Below are positions 1-12,230 of a stretch of DNA of 64,000 nt, one piece after another. Origin of the DNA: Paratinospora sagittata. Taxonomy: Eukaryota; Streptophyta; Magnoliopsida; Ranunculales; Menispermaceae. Under the pieces are notes generated by a model. It was not told where the DNA came from, searched no databases, and was given only the letters and a program-made list of their open reading frames with translations. The first letter of the stretch is position 1, and every line of letters begins with the position of its first letter. The position numbers and the translations under genes are program-made. The stretch is from positions 8,358,501-8,422,500 of the forward strand of contig CM069607.1 in NCBI GenBank assembly GCA_035771175.1, given 5' to 3'.

Positions 1-32
1 TATTCCATAAACATACCACAATACAAAAGGGT

Positions 33-46
33 TGGCTCTGATACCA
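33..46 (-). promoter_or_regulatory. Primer-binding site complementary to initiator tRNA-Met
   Basis: The minus strand reads TGGTATCAGAGCCA, the standard plant tRNA-iMet primer site of caulimovirids and many LTR elements. It lies about 160 bases downstream (viral sense) of the TATA box of EVE-A1. The sequence just before it, towards the TATA box, is conserved in EVE-C. EVE-C stops shortly before this site. Confidence 0.75.
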
Positions 47-206
47 TTATAGGACTAGGATTTTAAACACACTAGGAAGAGCTTGCTAGTTTTGAAACAC
101 TAGGATTATCTTACAATACAAACTTCAAACTCTGATGAACAATACAATACTGGAGAATATTTCTTACAAACTTCCAATCGCTCTTATCAACAACATACAA
201 ATGAAA

Positions 207-217
207 CTTATTTATAG
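207..217 (-). promoter_or_regulatory. Viral TATA box of EVE-A1 intergenic promoter
   Basis: The minus strand reads CTATAAATAAG. The identical 11-mer occurs in EVE-B at 17273-17283, and a TATTATAAATAAG version occurs in EVE-C at 37688-37700. All three lie downstream of ORF2. Upstream in viral sense are conserved modules: a GAGCTGG...GATAAG element and an AAAGCAAAGATG element around 345-365. This fits the pregenomic-RNA promoter of a pararetrovirus. Confidence 0.65.
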
Positions 218-412
218 ATACATGGACGGACTTAACACACATTCAAATCCACGGACTTTACGTAGCTTGGAATCCACGAACAGCTGGAAAGAGGAACTTT
301 TGAGCTGGACGGATAAGCTTTAGGGAAAGCAAACGCACGACCTGTACATAAAGCAAAGATGCTTCAACTTTTCACTGTACATGAACAGAGACTTGTCGAA
401 AGTAGATGCGCA

Positions 413-799
413 TTATGACTGATGTGATGTGTCAGGAGCATCTTTCAAGAAGTGGGAAACAGATGTGGGGTCAGGCACGTTGGTGGATGTGCTTGCTGAG
501 TCAGAGGATAAGAGAGAATCTGTCATCGAAAAAGGCTGGAAAGGTGTCACAAACGGATGAGTGATTGGGGTAGATGACTGTGTTAATGATGTGGGTAAGA
601 TGTCAGCATAGAGTGGCTGGAGTTGTCGTCGAAACAGAAGATGAGCACGGTGGATGCGATGGAGAGTATACAGTCTTGTCTGAGGAGAAGAGAAGAACAA
701 ATCAATATCACAGAGACGATGGAGAATGCGTCGAGCATCATGAAAACGACGGAGACGGAGAAGAGTGATTTTCTTCATGAGCGCAAGATGATTATCCAT
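413..799 (-). CDS. EVE-A1 ORF2, uncharacterised viral protein (128 aa)
   Basis: An open frame of 128 codons starts with ATG at 799-797, five bases after the ORF1 stop (807-805). It has a basic Leu/Arg-rich N-terminal half (motifs LLRLRRFHDARRIL, IDLFFSSPQTRLYTLHRI) and a Ser/Thr/Pro-rich C-terminal half. The same layout occurs in EVE-C (131 aa) and in divergent EVE-B (145 aa). No catalytic motif or membrane segment is visible. In florendoviruses a downstream ORF of unknown function is described, and I infer correspondence. It is intact here although the adjacent ORF1 piece is broken. Confidence 0.6.
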   Translation of the reverse strand: MDNHLALMKKITLLRLRRFHDARRILHRLCDIDLFFSSPQTRLYTLHRIHRAHLLFRRQLQPLYADILPTSLTQSSTPITHPFVTPFQPFSMTDSLLSSDSASTSTNVPDPTSVSHFLKDAPDTSHQS

Positions 800-804
800 A
801 AGGT

Positions 805-2567
805 TTAAGGAGAAGTGTCACACTGGGTTTCCATGTCTAAATCATTTGGACCAGATTCAAAATGTTGCCAGTAGTCTTGGTGGCACTGAAACTCGTCAGG
901 TGGAGGAGAACGAACACCTAAGGCAATAAGAGCATTGGCTTCAGCATCTTGAGCTTGTTGACATTCAATGATTTCAGCATCAGAAAGAGGTGGATCGTTT
1001 AAACGTCTTTTGGTTCTTGGAGAAGGAGAAGAAGTTCTTGATGGAGGATCTCGGAAATTAGCAGGAGGAGATTCCGGAGACCAAGGTGCAAGATTCTGAA
1101 TTAATGCATCAAAACTGTCTGGAGGAATGAACTCATGAGGACCTTTGATAGAGGGAGCAATGGTTGGAGAACCATTGATATCATTGAGGAAGTCACGAAT
1201 TCCAGTGAGCACCTGAGAGGTAAGGTTGCAGGAGTATGTCTGAGATTGTTAGAGATAGTGTTCTGCAACAAGACCTTGCGGAGAGTCAGAGAAAGGCTGA
1301 TAACAAATATATACTGCATGTAATCTGGATGGAATCTGTTGACATATCTCAGTAACATGTGTTTGCCGTGTGCGACGTGGAGCAAATAGATCAAGACAAC
1401 AATCAAGAAGAGAAGTATGATGTTGTCGGAAGTAATCCAGTAACTGAGTAGGAATGAAGGTAATGGCGATTTTATATAGGCAGGAGACCCACCAGATATA
1501 CCAGAACAAAGTGTCAGAGATATTGGGCCGAAGATGGAACAGAAACAAATAAGGTCTGGTCTGATTAAATGGGTTGCCATGATGGATTTGGGCTGGATTG
1601 TCCATAAAATATTTATGGGCATAATAAAACAAAATTTTTCGGGCAAAATCTTGAACTTCATAGGCAGTTGTAGGATTGGGTAATTCTGGAGGGAAAATGG
1701 CGCCGATGAGAGGAAAATATCCAAGAGGATGGATAATTTGGATGAGTTTGGGTCTAGTTACTAGTTTGGGTTGTAATAGTAATGGTAAGGTAAGACATCC
1801 AGTAAACAGGGATAATTGGGCTTTTGATTTCTGGATGGGTCTAGATAAAAAGTCTGCTAAAACATTCTTTTTTCCAGGAATATGTTTAACTGTAAAATTG
1901 AATTGAGTGAACCATTCCTGTAATCGAAGAAGTTGAGCAGAAGGAACCATCTTGTTCTTGAAGTCCAGCATCTTAGGAAAAGAGGAATTGTCCATTTGTA
2001 TTTCAAATGTTGCTGGTCTTAAGAAGAAGGAGAACTTCTGTATGCCATATCGAACTGCAAGAATTTCCTTAATGGTGATATGGTAGTGAAGTTCACTGTC
2101 AGAAAATTTTCCACTGTGGTAGCCACAAATATGATCAATAGTATCTTTGCGTTCAAGAAGAACAACACCCCAATATAAATCAGAAGCATCTGTTTGGAGT
2201 ATAAGTTGGCCGGTGCAGGGAATGACCAATGGTGGAGGAGTCTGACAAGCTTGTTTGATAAAAGTCACAGCATCTGTATGACATGATTGCCACGGAGGTG
2301 GATCTTTTTTCAATAAGGCAGATAAAACAGATGTGTAGCGACTAATATGAGGGAGAAAAGTTCTGAGATAGTTCACTATGCCAAGGAATTGCTGTAGCTG
2401 TCGTATAGTAAGATCCGAATCAGGGAATTTTAATAATTCAACAGCAATATGGGATCCAGGTTGACAAACTCCATTGTAGAATTTCATACCAAGAAATTCG
2501 ATTTCAGTAGTTTGAACTATACTCTTTTTCTATGAAAGCATGATGCCATACTGTTGAGTGATCTCTA
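805..2567 (-). pseudogene. EVE-A1 ORF1 fragment: RT end, RNase H and C-terminal domain
   Basis: In one reading frame on the minus strand this encodes the last part of the RT (MKFYNGV at 2487 onward), RNase H (QTDASDLYWG, HYHITIKEILAVRYG, QMDNSSFPK, ADFLSRPIQ) and the roughly 340-residue conserved C-terminal domain, ending in DMETQCDTSP. Two in-frame stops break it: TAG at 2532-2530, where EVE-A2 has GAG, and TAA at 1251-1249, where EVE-A2 has CAA. No frameshift is seen. Everything upstream of the RT C-terminus is missing because of the junction at 2567. Confidence 0.8.
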
Positions 2568-5500
2568 ATGGATACACTCATTTACATATGGGTGCTATTC
2601 GTTTGGTCCTTTCTTATCATGGTCGTGGTGACCTACCTATGTATGCTCGAATTGCTCTTTTGGACACAAATCTTCTTGATTATGAACATGCCTGTATAGG
2701 AACTGTCATAACTACTCTTAGTCATGGATCTATGGTCTTTACCATCACTCCAGACTTTAATGTCTGTCTTAAAGATCCTACACTTCCTACCCGGTTTAAG
2801 GTCCAAATTCAATTTACTGGTGTCCAACACAGAATGGATAGTATTATGGCTACTATTCATCATCAGATGGCTTTTCGCCTTCAAGATCATGCTATCCACC
2901 TCCGAACTCAGAAGCCTTCTGGAACTATCATGGCCTTTGTCCATGATAATGAAGTACCAACTATTGTGCAAATTCCCAAGCAAATCCCACAGAAAGATCT
3001 TCGCTGAATGCTCCCTTTGACATGGTTCACTAATTATGAGCAGTTCCTCAAACGCTCTGAACCTGTCACGAGTACTTTATGCCCTTTACTGAAGAAGCAA
3101 GCTGATGGTGACGTCAAAATTACATTTGATCCGCCACCTTCTACTAAGGATATTCTTCTTGTACATCACTCTATGATGATCCAGCCTGTTTCTACACATG
3201 AACCAGTTGAAGATCCTCCTCTACATTCATTTCAACCTGATGGTTCCGTCCTCTATCATTCACATGTTGATGGACATTTTATCTGGGATTGTGCTCCTAA
3301 GATGTGTAAACCTGGTTGTCCTTGTGCTGATGACATGAAATATTATGATGATGATTGTCGTTATGGTGATTATGTTCGCCAACGCAAGAAAAAGAATAAA
3401 CCGGTGTTATCTTCTTGCCGATCTTATACAAGACATCATCTGGAACCCCCTGCTCCTCCAGCAGCTCCATTTGTTCCTCCATGTTTTCCAGTTGGATCTT
3501 ATGATACAGATTTCCCTCCTCTTACCAGAGTTCAAGATCCTACTTATCAGACAACTGCTAAGTCGTTTACTCAGTCTACTGAAATTCGTGCTAATGGTAC
3601 TCCCAAACCTCTCACTCCAGCAGAAGAAGTATTAAACTGGCAAACCAAGAATGCTCTAGTTCAGAATGGTTATTTACAGAAGATTGATGAACAACTTCAC
3701 AGTCTTTCTTCTATTACTACCAGTTTAGTACAGAATACAGATATTCAGGCCGCTATCAGTCAAAAATATTATGCTGATATCACTGCTAAGATCAATGAAC
3801 TGGATGCTCTTCTCTGATATTATCTGCAGCATAATATTAGTGGTCCTCATTTTGATGCAGCTGAGCATGAGATTCGTCAACTGAAGGAACAACTTATTTA
3901 TGTAACTGCAGATCTTCAAAAGTTTCAGAAACCTCCTGTTTTACCAGAAGCCTATCCTATGTCCATATTTAGGTCTTCATTTCCTTCACCTCCATCTAGT
4001 TATCAACCTTTGATACCTCCCTCGAGCTCTAAAACTGATCCACACTCTACCTTTATTCAAACTCTCATGTTAGCTCGATCTCGTGATTCCCCTTCTTCAA
4101 TACAACCACCCAGTTCAACTAGTTTTTCAATACCTCCTTCGTTTCCTACTCCACCACGAACAATTACAACTGTTCCTACACCTCCTATTGTTCCCCAACA
4201 GCGTCCTCTTAGACCCTTATTTGGTGATAAAGGTAAAGCTCCTCTTTACTCTTCACCTTTTATACCTATTACTACTTCCACACCACCTTTACCAATTCCA
4301 ACCCCATCTCCAATAACACAACCTCCACCTAGTAATCCTATTTATCCTTATGACGATCATCATGACATTTCTCCTGTTGATGATATAGCTGATAATTTTG
4401 AGTCTATTAATTTAGATTCTTCTGATGAAGATAATCAAAGTATTGCACAAACCTCAGATGCCACTGAGTTTGATTATCAAGACTCTTCTGATTATCAAGA
4501 CTCTTCTGATGATTCTGATCCTCAGACAATGGATATCTCTGCCCTTGCACAAATCCATATGGCAGATGATCCCTCTACATCACAACAACAACAACAGTTT
4601 GATGAAGAAATTGATATGCATTCTGCTACTGACAATCCTCCTCAGGACCCTCCTCCAGATCCAAATCAACCGCAATTTGCTCGTTCTGGCAATGGTCCCT
4701 GGTTTTCTCTGGATGACATCCCTTATGAACAATGGCGCAACAAGATTCTTTCTTGGGGTGCCTGGATGTCTAATCAACAAGTAGCTGGCCGTCTTCCTAA
4801 TGCAGTCATATCAGATTTTCTTTCCCGATGCACTGGTTTCGTCCGTGATTGGTTAACTTCACTCGGTGAATATCGAGTTCTTCAACTCACACAGCTTTCT
4901 ATCGTTGATCATTATCATGTGCTCCTCCGTGAATTTGTTGGTGATGTATCCACTCTGGAGAAAAAATACAAGCAAGAATATTTTACAATGAAATGTTGTT
5001 CTCTCCGAAAAAAATATCTTTATCGTCACTACCTCCGTATGATGCAACGATATCATCTTCTTGGTGGTTATGATAAAACAGATTTAAAGCATACGTTTAT
5101 AGCCTCTCTTCCAACAGAAATACATCCTGAATTGAATCGACTCCTTATGGCTACAAGACGTTCTCTAGATCAGTTATTTCTTGCAGAAATCTTCCAGATC
5201 CTTCTTGAAGCAATTGAAAAAATTTGTGAATTATGGAAAATTGTCAAAGACTCACAGAAGACTTCATTTTATTCTTCCAATGTTTGTGATAAAAAATATC
5301 TTACGATTGGATGCAAAGACAAATGTGATTGTTCTACTTCTCACAAAAAATCTTCTCGTAAGAAGTTTTTCAAGTTTCATAAGAAGAATCCACATAAGTT
5401 TTCTAAGCCTATGCGCTGGAAGAAAAAACGTCGTCTCCGTTATTTCAAACGACGATCAACTGCCCCGAAAACTGCTCGGTGTTATATCTGTAAAAAGCCT

Positions 5501-8500
5501 GGACATTATGCAAAATAATGCCCAGACAAGAAAAAGAGTCAGCATCTTATTCAGCAGATTCAGCATTCTTATTCCTTACAAGATGATCAAGATATTGAAT
5601 CTTTATTTTTGGAACAAGAATCCCCAGATGAAGCTACTCTTTTTGCCTATCAAGACTACTCGTCTGATGCTTCTGATGACAATGAAGATCCCTATATGGG
5701 AATGATTTCTACACCTTCTATGGCTGTCTCTCATGTCATGCCATATGCTGAAATTTCAGTCCTTCCTACGAAATTTGATAATCCGATCAAAGTTATTGCT
5801 TACTTTGACACTGGTGCTTTCAAAAGTATGATGAATCCTCGCATTCTACCTGATACTTTTTGGAAATCTCATACAAAGTCCTTCAAAGCAGCAAATAATG
5901 AGATCTTTCAAACACATTTGATTACCTCCAGAAAGATTGGTCTGAAATTCTTTCCTAATCTCACTATTTGGACTCATATTATCGGATGTGATCTTCCCGA
6001 TAAAGACATCTTATTTGGTATGGACATATATTCAAAATCCAAGCTCAGAATTCTACCTACTGGTATCTCTTATCAGAATCAGACTATTCCTTATACAACC
6101 ATCCCGAAGTTGTATGCCATCCTCGATGTTTCATCCCTACAGGATAAGCTCAAGTCATGTTTCAGTGACTCTCATAAGGATTTTTATCATCCTAATCCTT
6201 TATGGAAGAATTCAACTTATTATGTCCACCTCCCATTTAAACTTACTGAAGATGTCAATCCTACTAAGGCTATCCATCCTGGCATGCCTCCAGATGAACT
6301 TGCCCTTGCTCGACAAGAATGTGCTGATCTTTTATCTCAAGGCTTGATTGAACCAACTAAGTCCGATTGGGCTTGCCAAGCTTTCTATGTGAATAAACGA
6401 GCTGAACTCAAAAGAGGAAAGAAAAGACTTGTAATCAATTACAAGCCATTGAACATCTTCCTCAAAGATGACAAGTTTCCTCTGCCAAAAATTTCCTCCC
6501 AACTTGCTTTACTTTTCGGATCAACTATCTACAACAAATTTGATCTGAAAGCAAGTTTCTGGCAATTAGGCATTCATCCTGATGATCGCCCAAAGACAGC
6601 TTTCTGTATACCTAATGCTCACTACCAATGGACAGTTATGCCATTTGGTCTCAAGGTAGCTCCTTCTCTGTTTCAGAAAGCTATGACAAAAATATATGCA
6701 TCCTTGTTGCATACAGTTCTTATCTATATTGATGAAATACTTTTATTCTCCAAGACTGCTGCTGAGCACACTCAGCTCCTCTCTCAGTTTTTAGGGATCA
6801 CTCAACAGTATGGCATCATGCTCTCAGAGAAAAAGAGTATAGTTCAAACTACTGAAATCGAATTTCTTGGTATGAAATTCTACAATGGAGTTTATCAACC
6901 TGGATCCCATATTGCTGTTGAATTATTAAAATTCCCTGATTCAGATCTTACTATACGACAACTACAGCAATTCCTTGGCATAGTGAACTATCTCAGAACT
7001 TTTCTCCCTCAAATTAGTCGCTACACATCTGTTTTATCTGCCTTATTGAAAAAAGATCCACCTCCGTGGTAATCATGTCATACAGATGCTGTGACTTTTA
7101 TCAAACAAGCTTGTCAGACTCCTCCACCATTGGTCATTCCTAGCACCGGCCAACTTATACTCCAAACAGATGCTTCTGATTTATATTGGGGTGTTGTTCT
7201 TCTTGAACGCAAAGATACTATTGATCATATTTGTGGCTACCACAGTGAAAAATTTTCTGACGCTGAACTTCACTACCATATCACCATTAAGGAAATTCTT
7301 GCAGTTCGATATGGCATACAGAAGTTCTCCTTCTTCTTAAGACCAGCAACATTTGAAATACAAATGGACAATTCCTCTTTTCCTAAGATGTTGGACTTCA
7401 AGAACAAGATGGTTCCTTCTGCTCAACTTCTTCGATTACAGGAATGGTTCACTCAATTCAATTTTACAGTTAAACATATTCCTGGAAAAAAGAATGTTTT
7501 AGCAGACTTTTTATCTAGACCCATCCAGAAATCAAAAGCCCAATTATCCCTGGTTACTGGATGTCTTACCTTACCATTACTATTACAACCCAAACTAGTA
7601 ACTAGACCCAAACCCATCCAAATTATCCATCCTCTTGGATCTTTTCCTCTCATCGGTGCCATTTTCCCTCCAGAATTACCCAATCCTACAACTGCCTATG
7701 AAGTTCAAGATTTTGCCCGAAAAATTTTGTTTTATTATGCCCATAAATATTTTATGGACAATCCAGCCCAAATCCATCATGGCAACCCATTTAATCAGAC
7801 CAGACCTTATTTGTTTCTGTTCCATCTTCGGCCCAATATCTCTGACACTTTGCTCTGGTATATCTGGTGCGTCTCCTGCCTATATAAAATCGCCATTACC
7901 TTCATTCCTACTCAGTTACAGGATTACTTCTGACAACATCATACTTCTCTTCTTGATTGTTGTCTTGATCTATTTGCTCCACGTCGCACGTGGCAAACAC
8001 ATGTTACTGAGATATGTCAACAGATTCCATCCAGATTACATGCAGTATATATTTGTTATCAGCCTTTCTCTGACTCTCCGCAAGGTCTTGTTGCAGAACA
8101 CTATCTCCAACAATTTCAGACATACTCCTGCAACCTTACCTCTCAGGTGCTCACTGGAATTCGTGACTTCCTTAATGATATCAATGGTTCTCCAACCATT
8201 GCTCCCTCTATCAAAGGTCCTCATGAGTTCATTCCTCCAGACAGTTTTGATGCATTAATTCAGAATCTTGCACCTTGGTCTCCTGAATCTCCTCCTGCTA
8301 ATTTCCGAGATCCTCCCTCAAGAACTTCTTCTCCTTCTCCAAGAACCAGAAGACGTTTAAACGATCCACCTCTTTCTGATGCTGAAATCATTGAATGTCA
8401 ACGAGCTCAAGATGCTGAAGCCAATGCTCTTATTGCCTTAGGTGTTCGTTCTCCTCCACCTGACGAGTTTCAGTGCCACCAAGACTACTGGCAACATTTT

Positions 8501-8554
8501 GAATCTGGTCCAAATGATTTAGACATGGAAACCCAGTGTGACACTCCTCCTTAA
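2568..8554 (+). pseudogene. EVE-A2 ORF1 polyprotein, five premature stops
   Basis: A single frame runs from 2568 to the natural stop at 8552-8554. It is interrupted only by stops at 3005 (TGA), 3815 (TGA), 5516 (TAA), 7070 (TAA) and 7931 (TGA). Domains in order: 30K-type movement protein (GAIRLVLSYHGRGDLPMYAR), Cys-rich patch (CAPKMCKPGCPC), coiled-coil/linker, Pro-rich spacer, acidic stretch, coat core (4690-5200), basic stretch and CCHC knuckle (CYICKKPGHYAK, cut by a stop before its last Cys), aspartic protease (YFDTGAFKSM), RT, RNase H and C-terminal domain. The RT box reads YIDE instead of YIDD at 6725-6736, so a catalytic Asp is lost. This copy cannot encode a working polyprotein. Confidence 0.85.
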
Positions 8555-8807
8555 ACCTTATGGATAATCATCTTGCGCTCATGAAGAAAATCACTCTTCT
8601 CCGTCTCCGTCGTTTTCATGATGCTCGACGCATTCTCCATCGTCTCTGTGATATTGATTTGTTCTTCTCTTCTCCTCAAACAAGACTGTATACTCTCCAT
8701 CGCATCCACCATGCTCGTCTTCTGTTTCGACGACAACTCCAGCCACTCTATGCTGACATCTTACCCACATCATCAACACAGTCATCTACCCCAATCACTC
8801 ATCCGTT
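2568..8807 (+). mobile_element. EVE-A2: nearly full-length endogenous caulimovirid, head to head with A1
   Basis: This copy begins inside the movement protein and runs through coat region, zinc knuckle, protease, RT, RNase H, C-terminal domain and the first part of ORF2. Similarity to EVE-A1 then stops abruptly near 8807, and AT-rich plant DNA follows. It has no intergenic promoter of its own. It is most similar to EVE-C at protein level along its whole length. The last 2 kb form an inverted repeat with 552-2567. Confidence 0.88.
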
Positions 8808-8814
8808 GGTTTAA
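8560..8814 (+). pseudogene. EVE-A2 ORF2, 3'-truncated
   Basis: It starts with ATG five bases after the ORF1 stop, as in EVE-A1, and follows A1 ORF2 closely for about 82 codons. Viral similarity ends near 8807 and the frame closes a few codons later in flanking DNA at 8814. The Ser-rich C-terminal part of ORF2 is therefore absent. Confidence 0.7.
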
Positions 8815-11800
8815 ATTTGTTTCTAAATAAAAGGTCATAATTTGAAATAAGATTTTTTTGGAAAAAATATATTTTGTATTTATTTTTACAATAAACCTTA
8901 TTAATAGTACATCCTTAAAAAAAAACTTAATTAATAATATATATTAGTAATACTTGAAATATATAAAAATAGAACAAACTGATTTATTGTAAGCTTAATA
9001 TCATACATTGCAACTTTATACAGATTAGAATAATTATATTTAAACATATATACAAACATTTCATCTTTAATTTTGTATATAGAGTTGAATAAGAACTATA
9101 AACTTACTTTTATAATTAGTTTAAACTTTTAAAATAAGAGATTTTATATTTTTATGACTTATTTATATTATATTAAAGTTTTTGAAATATATTCTAAAAA
9201 TAAATTATAAAATTCGGACAAAAGAAACTAATATGTTTTTTTTCTTTTAAAATAACTACGGACATGTGATAAGCTCGGTAATATTAAGCATTGTTTGGAC
9301 CTGCTTTTTAATCACCAACCCTAAATTGAACATCATGGTGTGTGGGGTAGGCCTATAAGCCCTTTTGTTACACAAGGATACTTTTACTTCTACGAGCTTA
9401 TAGGTGATCCATTTACTCTTTTATGGTTTGATATTTGTATTAATGGATTCTTCAATTGTTGTGCTCCTTTAAGGCCTGGTGTTCCTAAACTCAAGCTTAG
9501 GTAATTGAAAAATAAAAAGAGGCAACATATCATAGACCTACATAACGATGTGACATTAGATGTTATCAAGCCTATAGTTCAATATTATTGGGCCACCGAT
9601 AAATCTCCGAAAAAATTTTCTTCTTGCTCTGAAAAAACCCTAAATGCAAATTCCTTCTCCACTGCTTAGGGTTGTCCAAACCCTAAATGGCAAAGCCACC
9701 CTCTCTTCTCTCTTGTTGTTTTCTCCTCTCACTGTTTGCTGCTCACCGTCGCTCCTCACCGCCCGCCATCAATCTCGCCTCTCACCTTTCTCTCTCTCCG
9801 CTCTACTCCTCCTTCACCTACAACTCTCCCTTTTCCTTCGTCGATTGCTATCCGCTAGAGGCAATGATGGTCAGGGACTTTTTATTTTAGTTATTTGTCT
9901 TTTATTTGTTTTGTTGCGAGGGCATCACCTTCTTATTGTCGGATTTGTCTGTTATTGTCGGTATTAACCGATGTTATTGAGCCCTTGAGTTCATTATTGG
10001 TCTTTAATATCTTGATTGATGTTGTGTCTGCATTGTTCAAGTAATTGTCTCTATCTATAGGTAGGTTGTTCTCCTATGAAGTTTTTCATGGAATATGAAA
10101 TTCTCTCTTTGAAAATATATATATATATAATAGGGTTATCATGACAATTTAACAAGGCTTTGCTGTGCCTACACGTTTGATAATACACATATCGAGTTCT
10201 GTAAGTCACACAACCAATTTAATTTCAATTTCATGTATATTTTGAATGAATTGAACTAGTTAGGAACATTTTTTTCCCTTTTTTGAGGGGAGAAAAAAAA
10301 AACATAAGGAACTAGATCAAGCCAAGAGCTGTACAAATCATGGTGTAAGAAGCACGGACTAAGATAACTTAATTATAGTACTAGCTATAATATTAGTCCA
10401 ACAAAATAACATTAATGGGAGCTTCTTCCTATTCTTTCCCTTTGTTCCCCTTCTCCTATTTAAGAAGAAGCATAACATTAATTTGATAGATGGAATTTTA
10501 GTTGTTTAGTTGCATAAATGTTCAATATTCGTTTCAATCAAATGTTGCTCCTAGGGAGAGTGGGCTGAACTGTAGCAATCAACATTATATTTCATTTGAG
10601 AAACAATCTTTTCAGGTCCCCATGTCCCAAAGGTTGACCTTGGATCTCATCTGAAGAATCTCAAAAGCACTCAATGGTACATATACACATATTCTAATAT
10701 ATATACATAATTGCACTACTACTGTACCAGTACCAATTCAATAAATCTATCTGAATAGTTGACTAACTGTTCCTATATTATATAATGACAGCAGTACAAG
10801 TCATTGAGAAGAAATGTATGTACCATATATTTAATAACTATGAAATGCAAACATTAGTATTCTGGCACATAAATTCTTCTTCTTCTTTTTTTGTTCAGAA
10901 AGTTTAGGTGAGGGGAAACTACTTCAGTTCAAGGCCAGTGCATGCCACAGGCTTCAAAAAAAAAACTTACAGTGGAACATAAATTCTTTTACGATCCAAA
11001 ACTATACCATGTTGATGTGTTATATGGTACTAAATGGTGAGTGTTATTTTTTCTTTGTTTTCTCTCTCTTATGATTTGATGATGTGGTGTATTGTCACGT
11101 AAGCATGAATATTTGTGAGTATATATTTTGGGAGAAAAATGATTGTACGACCCAAAAATTATATTCAAAACCATACCCATGTTGGTGTGGTGTATGGTGA
11201 GTGGAGGGTGTTTCTTTTTCTTTGGTAATGTGATGTATTGCTACATAACTTGGGTATAAATTTGGGTATATACCTTGGGTAGTTTTAACACTCCTCATTT
11301 TGGGACGTTTTAGCATTTCTCATTTGTTTGTGGCATTCCAAACACCTTGAAATTGCCCAATTAAATTAAAGATTGTTGATAAGTAAAATTTAATAGCTTC
11401 AAATGTATAGCATTTCATAATTGAGATTGCAGAATCAATGATAAGTCCTTCAGTCCTGTTAATTAGTCCAAGGCAATCAACAATATGGCAAAGAATTAAG
11501 TACAGTTATGTCAACCAATCTTCAATTTTTAAGCTACACTACAGGGATTTTATGGATGTGTCATGATGAATAGTACACATGCAATAGTACCATATACAAG
11601 GTTTGGGCTACAGTTCTAAGCATCTATATGTATATACTGGTTCAGATGCATATATGCCTTTGTTACTTTATTAGTGCCGGAATAATATATAGCAAGTTCA
11701 CTTTAGTCTTTAGTATGTCGGCAGTGTGGCCTATCTAATTTTTCATGCTTTCATGCTACAATGTTTCTGCTCTAGCTTCTGTTGCCATCACTGTTAAAGG

Positions 11801-12079
11801 CGTTGTAGTATATACTGGGAAACATCTGTATGAAAAGAAGAAGAAATATGCATTTGCCATCATCATAATTAATTATATTTGTTTTGAATGAGAATGTGAT
11901 TTGCAGGCATAGACAATATAAGTGGGGCATCCCATAATTTCTGCTAGATAGTCATTGAAAGCATGAGAAATGTGATGTTCTATCGATCTCATGAGTGGAT
12001 CAATTAATTGATGAAGCTTTCTGTGCATGTCTATATTTACTTGATATACATAATTAGATATCTACCTATTCAACCGTAG
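8808..12079. other. AT-rich intergenic DNA between EVE-A2 and the copia element
   Basis: No gene can be supported. Around 9644-9967 an open frame of 107 codons is low in complexity and resembles no protein I know. Between 10993 and 11290 there is an imperfect tandem duplication of about 150 bases. Both units carry a CCATGTTG..TGTG segment followed by a TTTCTTTG tract and a gTGATGTATTG-like segment. The rest is A/T-rich with short AT runs, for example near 10115-10130. Confidence 0.5.
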
Positions 12080-12218
12080 TGTTACTATATATGTGTCGTT
12101 ACTATATATGTGTACTTACCATATATAGATTAGATTTACCTTACATAGCTTAGGGCTTCATGTATATATGTGCATACTCATTGAGATAATTAAGAAAGAA
12201 TTATTAGTTTCTCTCACA
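12080..12218 (+). repeat. Copia 5' LTR (139 bp)
   Basis: It starts TG and ends CA. Its first bases contain a 17-base tandem duplication (GTTACTATATATGTGTC-type) absent from the 3' LTR. It contains TATATATG runs that may serve as the TATA region. Confidence 0.85.
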
Positions 12219-12230
12219 TGGTATTAGAGA
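12219..12230 (+). promoter_or_regulatory. Copia primer-binding site
   Basis: TGGTATTAGAGA directly follows the 5' LTR. It matches the tRNA-iMet-complementary site (TGGTATCAGAGC) at 10 of 12 positions. Confidence 0.75.

Larger units (their letters stand above)
1..2567 (-). mobile_element. EVE-A1: 3' part of an endogenous caulimovirid (florendovirus-like)
   Basis: Read on the minus strand, this segment carries the end of the RT, RNase H, the C-terminal domain of ORF1, the complete small ORF2, an intergenic region with a TATA box, and a tRNA primer site. It enters from the left window edge, so its outer end is not seen. Positions 552-2567 are a close reverse-complement copy of 6792-8807. At 2567-2568 it joins EVE-A2 head to head. 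The virus family follows from the domain order and from strong similarity to EVE-C. The genus is my inference from the ORF1 plus ORF2 layout. Confidence 0.85.

Noticed and set aside
2633..2983. Antisense open frames over EVE-A, EVE-B and EVE-C (for example 2633-2983, 7453-7683, 41287-41523, 43867-44214)
   Set aside because: They are complementary shadows of viral coding sequence, and no independent start context or conserved product is seen.
9644..9967. 107-codon open frame on the plus strand
   Set aside because: Low complexity Leu/Ser-rich composition in AT/CT-rich DNA, no domain, and an alternative frame over the same bases looks equally plausible.
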